Source: Andreprevotia sp. IGB-42 (GTDB taxonomy: Bacteria > Pseudomonadota > Gammaproteobacteria > Burkholderiales > Chitinibacteraceae). Taken from it: DNA of 64,000 nucleotides. The notes under the pieces are model-generated. The model saw only the letters and a list, made by a program, of their open reading frames with translations. It searched no databases and was not told the origin of the DNA. Of the stretch, positions 17,348 through 25,075 are shown one piece after another; positions within the stretch are counted from its first letter, which is position 1, and each line of letters starts with the position of its first letter. The DNA lies in contig NZ_WXTX01000004.1 in the NCBI RefSeq assembly GCF_009848685.1, forward strand, positions 310,001 through 374,000, read 5' to 3'. A program made the translations under genes and the position numbers.

Positions 17348-18670
17348 ATGATGGACTGGAACAGACTGCTTTCGGCCGAGCGCCTTGGTGCATCCCCCGG
17401 CGGCCATACGCCGCTGGAAAGCGGCCGCAGCAACTTCCACAAAGACCACGACCGCATCGTGTTCTGCTCGCCGTTCCGGCGTATGGGCCGCAAGACGCAA
17501 GTGCACCCGATGACCGAGAACGACCACGTGCATACGCGGCTGACGCACAGCATCGAGGTGGCGTGCGTGGGGCGCTCGCTGGGTGTGCTGACTGGCGAGG
17601 CGCTGCGCGGCAAGATCCCCGCCGATATCACGCCGTATGACCTGGGCGCCATCGTGCAGGCAGCGTGCCTGGCGCACGATATCGGCAACCCGCCGTTCGG
17701 CCATGCGGGCGAATATGCGATCCGCGACTGGTTCCGCCGCGATGAGCACGCCTACCTGCTGCAGCATCTGAACACCGCAGAGCGCCGTGACCTGATGACC
17801 TACGAGGGCAATGCGCAGGGCTTCCGCATCATTACCCAGCTGGAGAACCACCGCTTCGAAGGCGGCCTGCGGCTGACGCACGCCACGCTGGGCACCACGA
17901 TGAAATACCCGTGGACCAGCGATCACGCCAGCGAGAAAGGCAAGTTCAGCTGCTACCAGAGCGAAACCGCCCAATTGATCGAGGTGGCCAGCCAGCTGGG
18001 CCTGCCGGAGCTGGAAACGGGCCGCTGGGCGCGCCACCCGCTGTCTTACCTGATGGAGGCGGCAGACGACATCTGTTATGCCATTCTCGATCTGGAAGAC
18101 GGCATCGAGATCGGCATGCTGCCGTATGAAACGGTGGAGCCCATCCTGATGAAGATCTGCGGTGGCGATCACGATCTGCTGGCACTGGAAGTTGCCGCCG
18201 CGCCATCCAGCCGCCGCAAGATCTCGCTGCTGCGCGGCAAGGCCATCGACCGCTGCGTGCGTGATGTAGCCGCTACCTTCATTGCCCAGTACGACAGGCT
18301 GATGGACGGCCGCTACCAGGGAGATTTGCTGAATGATTCCCCGCCCGGCATGCGCCACGGCATCAACGAGGCCAAGCAGTTGGCACGCGACCGCATTTTC
18401 AACGAACGGCGCAAGATCGAGATCGAAGTGGGCTCGTTCACCTGCCTGGATATCCTGCTGGATGCATTCTGCAAGGCGGCTTACCAGCAGAAAGTCAGTG
18501 CAGAAATGCCATTCCGGCTGAAACGCGTGCTGGACCTGATGGAATACAATGCCCCCAGGAAGGAATGGGGCATGTACGAAACGTACCGGCGCGTGCTCGA
18601 TTTCATCGGCGGAATGACGGACAACTACGCCACCTACCTTGCCCAGCAAGTGGGTGGCATGGGGCGATAA
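17348..18670 (+). CDS. dgt: dGTPase-like dNTP triphosphohydrolase
   Basis: 440 residues from the ATG at 17348 (a second ATG follows directly). It belongs to the HD-domain dNTPases, which cleave dGTP and other dNTPs to nucleoside and triphosphate. Metal-binding residues fit H67 in RLTHSIEVACVGR, H110-D111 in LAHDIGNPPFGHAGE and a later aspartate. The N-terminus RSNFHKDHDRIVFCSPFRRM and HTRLTHSIEV are typical of the Dgt type with about 440 residues, shorter than the 505-residue E. coli enzyme. Roles in dNTP pool control and phage resistance are known for the family. A small lipoprotein gene starts immediately after the stop. Confidence 0.9.
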   Translation: MMDWNRLLSAERLGASPGGHTPLESGRSNFHKDHDRIVFCSPFRRMGRKTQVHPMTENDHVHTRLTHSIEVACVGRSLGVLTGEALRGKIPADITPYDLGAIVQAACLAHDIGNPPFGHAGEYAIRDWFRRDEHAYLLQHLNTAERRDLMTYEGNAQGFRIITQLENHRFEGGLRLTHATLGTTMKYPWTSDHASEKGKFSCYQSETAQLIEVASQLGLPELETGRWARHPLSYLMEAADDICYAILDLEDGIEIGMLPYETVEPILMKICGGDHDLLALEVAAAPSSRRKISLLRGKAIDRCVRDVAATFIAQYDRLMDGRYQGDLLNDSPPGMRHGINEAKQLARDRIFNERRKIEIEVGSFTCLDILLDAFCKAAYQQKVSAEMPFRLKRVLDLMEYNAPRKEWGMYETYRRVLDFIGGMTDNYATYLAQQVGGMGR

Positions 18671-18988
18671 GTGCGGTTACACACAGTTTTACTGGTGGCG
18701 GGTGCAGTGACGGCGTTGCAAGGCTGCGCGGTGGTCACCACCACGGTGGCGGTCGGTTCTGCCGCCGTCAGCGTGGCCAGTACTGCCGTCAATGTGGGCA
18801 CTACTGCCGCCGGCATGGCTTGGGATGTGGGCAAGGCCGGCGTGAATGCCACCACCACGGTGGCTGGCTGGGCGGTTGATTCCGCGCAGGCGCCATCTGC
18901 CGGCACCCCGCTGGCACTGCCGGCCCGCTCTGCCACGCCCAAGGGTAATGGCGGCGATATCAAGATACAACCGCTGGACAGCGAGTAA
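18671..18988 (+). CDS. Small lipoprotein of unknown function
   Basis: 105 residues starting with GTG directly after the dgt stop. Residues 1-18 form a lipoprotein signal and the lipobox LQGC places the lipidated cysteine at 19. The mature part is rich in valine, threonine and alanine (VVTTTVAVGSAAVSVAS), then VGTTAAGMAWDVGKAG, and ends with a polar tail. Similar short lipoproteins with glycine/alanine-zipper-like stretches occur in proteobacterial outer membranes, but I do not recognise a named family. The tight spacing to dgt implies co-transcription. The function is open. Confidence 0.75.
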   Translation: MRLHTVLLVAGAVTALQGCAVVTTTVAVGSAAVSVASTAVNVGTTAAGMAWDVGKAGVNATTTVAGWAVDSAQAPSAGTPLALPARSATPKGNGGDIKIQPLDSE

Positions 18989-19082
18989 GCCCACCCTAAC
19001 CGGCCGCTCTACTGGCTAAACCGGATACCCCGCGCGGCCCGGGCGCAGTATGGTGATGGTTTGACGCCCCCGGACCGACCCG

Positions 19083-20129
19083 ATGACCGCCCCCTTGCGT
19101 GTAGCCCTGCTGGGCTACGGTTATGCCAGCAAAACTTTTCATGCCCCGCTGATCGTTGCCACCGGCATGCAACTGGCGGCCGTGCAATCGTCCAGCGCCG
19201 CCAAGGTGCATGCAGACTGGCCGGATGCGGTGGTGCACGCCGATGCGGCAGCCGTGTTTGCCGACCCGGCCATCAACCTGGTGGTGATCGCCACCCCGAA
19301 CGACACGCACTATCCGCTGGCCCACGCCGCGCTGCTGGCCGGCAAGCATGTGGTGGTGGATAAGCCATTCACGCTGACCGTGGCCGAAGCGCGCAAGCTG
19401 GACGCACTGGCTGCCACGCAGCAGCGGGTGCTGTCGGTCTTCCACAACCGCCGCTGGGACGCAGACTTCCTTACCATCAAGGCGCTGATCGAAGCCGGTG
19501 CGCTGGGCGAGGTAGCGCAGTTTGAATCACATTTCGACCGTTTCCGCCCCGAGGTCCGCCAGCGCTGGCGCGAAGGCGCCGGGCCGGGTGCGGGGCTGTG
19601 GTACGACCTGGGCCCGCATATCATCGACCAGGCATTGCAGCTGTTCGGCCCGCCACTGGCAGTGTTCGCCGATCTGGCACAACGCCGCAGCGGTGCGCAA
19701 TCGGTGGACGATGCACACGTGTTGCTGCGCTACGCCAACCGCCGGGTGGTGCTCTCCGCCAGCATGCTGGTGGCCGGCGGCAGCCCGCGCTTCGTGGTGC
19801 ATGGCGCGCAAGCCAGCTTCATCAAATACGGGCTGGATACGCAGGAAGACATGCTCAAGGCCGGCGCCCGGCCCGGCTGCACCGGCTGGGGCCACGATAC
19901 ACGCCACGGCGAGCTGCTGATCGGTACAGCAGGTGAGCCGGAACGTCAGGCACTGCCCACGCTGCCGGGCGATTACCGCCAATATTATGCCGGCGTGCGG
20001 GATGCGATCAGCCAAGGTACAGCCAACCCGGTGCCAGCCCACCAGGCCATCATGGTGATGGAAGTGCTGGAACTGGCAATGCGCAGCGGTGAGGCCCGCC
20101 AGGAGCTGGCCTATATTCCCGCAAACTGA
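19083..20129 (+). CDS. Gfo/Idh/MocA-family NAD(P)-dependent oxidoreductase
   Basis: 348 residues. The N-terminal Rossmann fold begins RVALLGYGYASKTFHAPLI and continues with VVIATPNDTHYPLAHAALLAGKHVVVDKPFTLTV cut by family-specific turns; the lysine in DKPF is the usual catalytic lysine (EKP in many members). The GFO/IDH C-terminal domain follows, with LWYDLGPHIIDQALQLFG. This resembles E. coli YdgJ/YhhX. The family oxidises sugars or related alcohols, and the substrate cannot be told from the sequence. It stands between dgt and a convergent endonuclease-family gene; no operon partner is obvious. Confidence 0.88.
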   Translation: MTAPLRVALLGYGYASKTFHAPLIVATGMQLAAVQSSSAAKVHADWPDAVVHADAAAVFADPAINLVVIATPNDTHYPLAHAALLAGKHVVVDKPFTLTVAEARKLDALAATQQRVLSVFHNRRWDADFLTIKALIEAGALGEVAQFESHFDRFRPEVRQRWREGAGPGAGLWYDLGPHIIDQALQLFGPPLAVFADLAQRRSGAQSVDDAHVLLRYANRRVVLSASMLVAGGSPRFVVHGAQASFIKYGLDTQEDMLKAGARPGCTGWGHDTRHGELLIGTAGEPERQALPTLPGDYRQYYAGVRDAISQGTANPVPAHQAIMVMEVLELAMRSGEARQELAYIPAN

Positions 20130-20199
20130 TAGACAGGCCAGATTACTCCTGCTTGCAGGCTCTCTATCTCAAACCAAGATGCACGTTCTTGCTTTCCCA

Positions 20200-21099
20200 T
20201 CACTCAAGATCAAACACCAGCGGCCGGTGATCCGATCCCAGCGATGGCCCCAGCCAAACGTTGACCGGCCGCACTGCGCCCGCGAACAATGCCCGATCCA
20301 GCGGTAACAGATGATTCCAGCTGGGCCACAGGCCAGCGCCCGCCTCCCGCAGGCCAGCTTCATCCACAAAATGGCGGTACACCGGCGAGAACGGTGTGAC
20401 GTTGAAATCACCCAGCAGCAGCACTGGCGCGCGCTCGGCCTGTAATCGCTGCGCAATCAGCTGCAGGCTGGCATTGCGCGCGAGGGCCAGATCAGCTCCG
20501 AGCGGCGGTGGCGGGTGCACGCCATAGACGACGCGGCCGTCGGCCAGCTCGGCACGCACATAAGGGTAGCCGCGCAGCGCAGCGTCGCCGTTGATCTGGC
20601 AGCTACGCAATGCCTGGCGCGACAGTAGCGCCAGGCCGGCCGTGCCATCCGCCCACGCAGCGCATCCATGCGGGTAAGTCTGCAACAACACAGATAGCCC
20701 GCTGGCCCAAGCGGGCGTTGCCTCGGTCAGCACGATCACATCGGCATGGCTGCCGGCCAGCCATGTGCCGACCTCATGATAGCGGGTGTTGGAGAACAGC
20801 AGATTGAAGCTGGCCGCGCGCAATGGGCTGGCAGCGTGATTGCTGCTGGCCGCCCTATCGAACAGCCGCAATGGCTGCGCCACCACCCAGCACTGCAGCA
20901 GCATGGCCACCGTCAACACCACGCGTGGCAAACCGCGCTGGGCCACCAGCACGCCACACAGCAGCAAGGGCAGGTACAGCAACGCAAAATGGCTGAAGAG
21001 TTCCGGCACCCAATGCCAGCGCCCCAGCAAGCCCAGCAGCGATGCCCCGGTTGCCAGCCAGGCCAGCGTGACCAGCCCCCTCCCCGGCCAGCCCGGCAC
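20200..21099 (-). CDS. Endonuclease/exonuclease/phosphatase (EEP) family membrane-anchored protein
   Basis: 299 residues if translation starts at the GTG at 21099, whose G is the last base of the stop codon of the upstream pteridine reductase gene. Two to three hydrophobic segments (LVTLAWLATGASLLGLLG, LLYLPLLLCGVLVAQ, VVLTVAMLLQCWVV) precede the EEP catalytic domain, with ASFNLLFSNTRYHEV, LLLGDFNVTPFSPVYR and the terminal SDHRPLVFDLE that carry the family's metal-binding residues. The layout resembles the YafD/EEP membrane proteins of proteobacteria, whose substrate is unknown. The start choice is uncertain. Confidence 0.82.
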   Translation of the reverse strand: MPGWPGRGLVTLAWLATGASLLGLLGRWHWVPELFSHFALLYLPLLLCGVLVAQRGLPRVVLTVAMLLQCWVVAQPLRLFDRAASSNHAASPLRAASFNLLFSNTRYHEVGTWLAGSHADVIVLTEATPAWASGLSVLLQTYPHGCAAWADGTAGLALLSRQALRSCQINGDAALRGYPYVRAELADGRVVYGVHPPPPLGADLALARNASLQLIAQRLQAERAPVLLLGDFNVTPFSPVYRHFVDEAGLREAGAGLWPSWNHLLPLDRALFAGAVRPVNVWLGPSLGSDHRPLVFDLE

Positions 21100-21857
21100 T
21101 ACAGCACCACGCTGCGCCCGCCATCCACCGGCATCACCACCCCGGTCAGGTAGGGCGCGTTCAGCAGGAATTCGATCGCCTGCGCCAGATCGGCCGGTTC
21201 GCCAATGCGTTGCAGCGGAATGGTATCGACGATGCGCTGCTGCTCGGCGGCATCGAATGCCTTGCCGTGTTCCGGCCACAAATTGCTGCCGGGGGCGACG
21301 GCGTTTACCCGCACATCCGGCGCCAGCTCGCGCGCCAGGCCGCGCGTCATCGCCACGAGGCCGGCCTTGGCTACCGTATACAGTATGTATTGCGGATAAG
21401 GCCGCTCGGTGTGGATGTCCGCAATGCTGACGATGCTGCCGCGGGTGCGGGCGAGCACCGGCGCGGCGGCTTGTGCCAGGAACAGCGGGGCTTTCAGGTT
21501 GGAGCCCAGCAGGTCATCCCACGCAGCCTCGCTGAACGTGCCCACCGGCGTGGCAAAGAACGATGATGCATTGTTGATCAACGCATCCAGCCGGCCAAAA
21601 TGCGCGGTGGCGGTGGCCACCAGCTCGGGCAGGCGTACGGTATCGAGCAGGTCGAGCTGGACGGTGACCACGGAACCGGCGCGTGTGGCATTGAGCGCAT
21701 CCGCCAGTGCATCGGCCTCTGCACTGCTGGCGCGGTAGTGCAGCACCACCCGCCAGCCGACCGCGTGCAACCGCCGTACGATGGCCGCGCCCACGCGCTT
21801 TGCCCCACCGGTAATCAATGCCACGCGTTCTTCTGCCCTGCCGTCTTCTGCCGCCAT
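21099..21857 (-). CDS. Pteridine reductase (PTR1/FolM-like short-chain dehydrogenase)
   Basis: 252 residues. TGGAKRVG at 16-23 is the TGxxxRxG cofactor motif that marks pteridine reductases, and HYRASSAEADAL near residue 40 fits their NADPH site. The catalytic triad is D147, Y160, K164: the aspartate replaces the serine of ordinary short-chain dehydrogenases with the same 13 and 4 residue spacing as Leishmania PTR1. Such enzymes reduce dihydro- and oxidised pterins or dihydrofolate. The endonuclease-family gene follows with a one-base overlap. It is divergent from the MidA methyltransferase gene with about 50 bases between the starts. Confidence 0.87.
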   Translation of the reverse strand: MAAEDGRAEERVALITGGAKRVGAAIVRRLHAVGWRVVLHYRASSAEADALADALNATRAGSVVTVQLDLLDTVRLPELVATATAHFGRLDALINNASSFFATPVGTFSEAAWDDLLGSNLKAPLFLAQAAAPVLARTRGSIVSIADIHTERPYPQYILYTVAKAGLVAMTRGLARELAPDVRVNAVAPGSNLWPEHGKAFDAAEQQRIVDTIPLQRIGEPADLAQAIEFLLNAPYLTGVVMPVDGGRSVVL

Positions 21858-21907
21858 GCCTGCATCCCCGGTTTACAATGCGTCAAACCGACGATTCTCA
21901 CGCGACT

Positions 21908-23074
21908 ATGAATACCCCGCAACTCCCCGCCCCCACTCCCGAAGCATTTGCCGCCAGCAATATGCTGCAAGCGCGCATCCGCGCTGCCATCACGCAGGCC
22001 GATGGCTGGTTGCCGTTTGACGACTATATGCGCATGGCGCTGTATGAGCCCGGCCTGGGTTATTACTCGGGCGGGGCCACCAAGTTTGGCGAAGCGGGCG
22101 ATTTTGTTACCGCACCGGAAATGTCGCCGCTATTCGGCGCCTGCATTGCCGAAACGGCTGCGGCGGTACTGGGCGCACTGGATGGCCATGGCGATATCCT
22201 GGAATTTGGCGCCGGCACCGGCGTGCTGGCGGCGCAGATCCTGGCCGAGCTGGAACGGCTGGGCAGCCTGCCGCAGCGCTATTGCATCGTCGACCTGTCT
22301 GCAGAGCTGAAACAGCGGCAAATGCAAACGCTGCAGGCGCGCGTGCCGCATCTGCTAGCGCATGTGGTGTGGCTGGAGCAACTACCGGGCGAGTTCCGCG
22401 GCTTCATCATCGGCAACGAGGTGCTGGACGCCATGCCATGCGCGCTGGTGCATACCGATGACGAAGGCGAAATCTGGCAACGCGGCGTGGCGTGGCAGGA
22501 TGGCTTTGCCTGGCAGGACCGGCCGGCCAGCGGCGCGCTGCGTGACGCTGCCGCAGAGCTCGACCTGCCACCTGGCTACACCACCGAAATCTCGCTGGAA
22601 GCACGCGGCTTTACCGCCAGCCTGGCCGGCGTGCTGGGCGCGGGTGCCGCGCTGCTGATCGATTACGGCTTTCCGGCCCGCGAGTATTACCATCCGGAAC
22701 GCCACATGGGCACGCTGATCGGCCACTACCGCCACCACAGCATCCACGACCCGTTCTTCCTGCCCGGCCTGACCGACCTGACCTGCCATGTGGATTTTTC
22801 GGCCATTTTCGAAGCTGGTAGCGATGCAGGGCTGATGCTGGAAGGCTACGTATCGCAAGCGCAATACCTGCTCGATACCGGCCTGCTGCAACGGCTGGAA
22901 ACGCTGGGGGCAGACAACACCGCCCTTTACCTGCCGGCAGTGGGTGCCGCACAAAAACTCACCAGCCCGGCCGAGATGGGCGAGCTGTTCAAGGCCATCG
23001 CGTTCTCGCGCAACCTGGCGCTGCCTGCATTGCTGCCGGGCTTCCGGCAGGGGGATGATTCGTACCGGCTGTGA
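21908..23074 (+). CDS. MidA-family class I SAM-dependent methyltransferase
   Basis: 388 residues from the ATG at 21908; an in-frame ATG at 21878 is an alternative. The family (COG1565, human NDUFAF7) methylates an arginine in complex I subunit NDUFS2 in mitochondria; the bacterial target is not established. Motifs visible: WLPFDDYMRMALYEPGLGYY near the N-terminus, GDFVTAPEMSPLFG, the SAM site ILEFGAGTGVLA, and GNEVLDAMPCALV. Proline-rich residues at the extreme N-terminus are variable. A tRNA gene with its own promoter follows, so the gene is probably transcribed alone. Confidence 0.9.
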   Translation: MNTPQLPAPTPEAFAASNMLQARIRAAITQADGWLPFDDYMRMALYEPGLGYYSGGATKFGEAGDFVTAPEMSPLFGACIAETAAAVLGALDGHGDILEFGAGTGVLAAQILAELERLGSLPQRYCIVDLSAELKQRQMQTLQARVPHLLAHVVWLEQLPGEFRGFIIGNEVLDAMPCALVHTDDEGEIWQRGVAWQDGFAWQDRPASGALRDAAAELDLPPGYTTEISLEARGFTASLAGVLGAGAALLIDYGFPAREYYHPERHMGTLIGHYRHHSIHDPFFLPGLTDLTCHVDFSAIFEAGSDAGLMLEGYVSQAQYLLDTGLLQRLETLGADNTALYLPAVGAAQKLTSPAEMGELFKAIAFSRNLALPALLPGFRQGDDSYRL

Positions 23075-23080
23075 ACAGGC

Positions 23081-23109
23081 TTGACAGCATGCAGGGATTC
23101 AAAGAGAAT
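23081..23109 (+). promoter_or_regulatory. Sigma70 promoter of tRNA-Met
   Basis: Consensus TTGACA (-35), 17 bases, then GAGAAT (-10). Transcription would begin about 7 bases before the tRNA 5' end at 23123. Confidence 0.75.
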
Positions 23110-23122
23110 ATCGGGCTCCCAT

Positions 23123-23199
23123 GGCTATGTAGCTCAGTCGGTTAGAGCACAGCACTCATAATGCTGGGGTCGCAGGTTCGAGTCCCGCCATAGCCACCA
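23123..23199 (+). tRNA. tRNA-Met (CAT), elongator
   Basis: 77 bases forming a full cloverleaf: acceptor stem GGCTATG/CATAGCC, D arm TAGCTCAGTCGGTTAGAGCA, anticodon loop CTCATAA with anticodon CAT at 23157-23159, T arm GGTTCGAGTCCC, and encoded CCA. It is nearly identical in layout to the E. coli elongator tRNA-Met. A strong promoter precedes and a terminator follows, so it is a single-gene transcript. Confidence 0.97.
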
Positions 23200-23205
23200 A
23201 GATGT

Positions 23206-23237
23206 AAAGCCCAAGTCCGCAAGGACTTGGGCTTTTT
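23206..23237 (+). terminator. Rho-independent terminator of tRNA-Met
   Basis: A 13-base perfect stem (AAAGCCCAAGTCC / GGACTTGGGCTTT) with a GCAA loop and a T run, seven bases after the tRNA. Confidence 0.93.
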
Positions 23238-23351
23238 CATTTCCGCTCTCCGCGGGTGCAATATGCGTTGTTCAGGCAGGCCTTCTCTATTTCTCTATTG
23301 AAAACCCGCGCCTCCGCGCAAACCGGATCACCCGGCCAGCAAACTGCCCGG

Positions 23352-23552
23352 TCAGGCCTTGCCGCGATGCCGGCTCAGGCCACCCTTGCGGCCTGCTTCA
23401 CGTGCTTCGGCAGAGTTGAATTCGTGGCCGGCGCCATTGCGATGCGATGCCTTGCCGCCTTCGCTGGCAATCTTGCGACGGCGTTCCGGGTCCATCGCAG
23501 CAAAGCCGCGTTTGCCGGCGGGGGCTTTGTGAGGTTTGCTTGGAGATGCCAT
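23352..23552 (-). CDS. KGG-motif stress-induced protein (YciG/GsiB-like)
   Basis: 66 residues from the ATG at 23552, preceded by GAGGAGG at good spacing. A basic N-terminus (MASPSKPHKAPAGKRG) leads into GFAAMDPERRRKIASEGGKA and, later, AGRKGGLSRHRGKA, two copies of the K/R-x-x-A-S-E-G-G or R-K-G-G pattern of the small hydrophilic KGG repeat. Proteins of this kind (YciG, GsiB, con-10) are disordered and accumulate under stress or in stationary phase. The biochemical role is unknown. It stands alone between the tRNA and the DUF1501 gene. Confidence 0.86.
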   Translation of the reverse strand: MASPSKPHKAPAGKRGFAAMDPERRRKIASEGGKASHRNGAGHEFNSAEAREAGRKGGLSRHRGKA

Positions 23553-23676
23553 TGCGGCCCTCCTCGTCGATGCGCATGCACGGGCATGCACATCGAGTGT
23601 GCTGCCATTGCGGCAGCCTGCCTGTCGGCAAGCCGCGCTTATGGCAGTCAGCAGGGGCGGTGCATGGCGCCAGACC

Positions 23677-25065
23677 TTATACGAAGCCCAGGTTCCAGCT
23701 ACTGGCGTTGAAGTTGCGCAGATTGGGCAATACCGTCAACAGATCGCTATCCGGAATACCGAACCAGCTACCCAGCGTGGCCGCGTACTGATCTACCGAG
23801 GTGGTGGGCAGCAGCCGGCCCTGGCCGACATCATCCGGGCCGTTGTTGGCAACCACCGGCGCAGTGCCGTAGAAACGCTGGCCTTTCACCGCACCGCCCA
23901 GCACGAAGTGCATGCTGCCCCAGCCGTGGTCGGAGCCATCCTTGTTGCCGGTGAGCGTGCGGCCGAAATCCGATGCGGTAAACGTGGTGACCTGGTTGGC
24001 CACGCCCATGTCCACCGTAGCCTGATGGAATGCCGCCAGCGCGGCAGACAGGTTGCCCATCAGCCCGGGGTGTACGGTAAGCAGGCCATCGTGGGTATCG
24101 AAACCGCCCATCGATACAAAAAACACCTGCCGCCTGGTGCCCAGCGTGCCGGCACTGGCAATCATGCGTGCCACCATCTTCAGTTGATCCCCCAGGCTGT
24201 TAGCGCCGGGGAATGGGGTAGTGATGCTGGTGGCGGGCGCCAGGCCGCTGGCCAACTGGCTGCCGGCATCGAGCGCACGCTTGGTGACGCGGTTGTACTC
24301 GGCCTCCAGCAAGTGCGTGCGTGGCTGGGTGATCAGGCTTTGCAGCGCGGCCGAGCATGCGCTGGAACCGAACAGCGGCGCGCTGCCGGCGCGCAATGCG
24401 ACCGGGCCGTTCACCGTCATCTGGTATTGCACCGCGTTATTGCCGGACAGGTACACCGCATTGCCAGATACATTGATGCAGGTGAAGGTAGCGTTGCCGT
24501 TACTGGACATCAACAGATCGCCCATGCGCCCGCCCCAGCCACTGTTGGCCCCTTCGGCAGCGGATGATTGCCATACCGATTGCTGATCGTTGTGCGAGAA
24601 CAGCTTGGGCGGCAACAACACCGTCTTCTTCTGGTACTGCAGCTTGGTGGTGGGCTGCACCAATGTACCCACATTGAGCACCGCAGCCATCCTGCCGGTA
24701 TTGAAGAGGTCGGCCATCTGCGTCATTGCCGGCGCCAGCGCGTACTGGCGTGCATCGGCCAGCGCCACGGCCGGCTTGAGCAGGGTGGCGTCCAGCGCGC
24801 CGCGGCCATAGGCCAGCGTAGGGCGCTGCGCGTTGTAGAGGTTGTAATTGACCAGGTCATACGGGATCAGCGTATTGGCATAGTCATTGCCGCCGTACAG
24901 GAAAACGCACACCAGTGCCTTGTAATCGGTAGCGCCCGCGGCAGCAGCTTCGCCCAGCGAAGCCAAGCTCAGCGCCCACGGCGTGGCGGCACTGGCCAGC
25001 GACAGCGCCGAGGCGCGTTTCAGGAACTCGCGGCGCGAGGCATCGACAGCATGGGATTTGCTCAT
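23677..25065 (-). CDS. DUF1501 family protein with a twin-arginine signal
   Basis: 462 residues. The N-terminus SRREFLKRASALSLASAATPW is a classic Tat signal in two parts (SRREFLK plus a hydrophobic stretch), so the folded protein is exported. Family motifs include LVCVFLYGGNDYANTLIPYD, FFVSMGGFDTHDG and FTASDFGRTLTGN, with DHGWGSMHFVLGG near the C-terminus, reminiscent of the alkaline phosphatase-like fold. The DUF1800 gene lies 10 bases upstream on the same strand; this pair is a recurrent two-gene operon in many bacteria, with unknown substrate. Export plus pairing suggests an extracytoplasmic complex, which is inference. Confidence 0.93.
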   Translation of the reverse strand: MSKSHAVDASRREFLKRASALSLASAATPWALSLASLGEAAAAGATDYKALVCVFLYGGNDYANTLIPYDLVNYNLYNAQRPTLAYGRGALDATLLKPAVALADARQYALAPAMTQMADLFNTGRMAAVLNVGTLVQPTTKLQYQKKTVLLPPKLFSHNDQQSVWQSSAAEGANSGWGGRMGDLLMSSNGNATFTCINVSGNAVYLSGNNAVQYQMTVNGPVALRAGSAPLFGSSACSAALQSLITQPRTHLLEAEYNRVTKRALDAGSQLASGLAPATSITTPFPGANSLGDQLKMVARMIASAGTLGTRRQVFFVSMGGFDTHDGLLTVHPGLMGNLSAALAAFHQATVDMGVANQVTTFTASDFGRTLTGNKDGSDHGWGSMHFVLGGAVKGQRFYGTAPVVANNGPDDVGQGRLLPTTSVDQYAATLGSWFGIPDSDLLTVLPNLRNFNASSWNLGFV

Positions 25066-25075
25066 GTTCGGGCTC

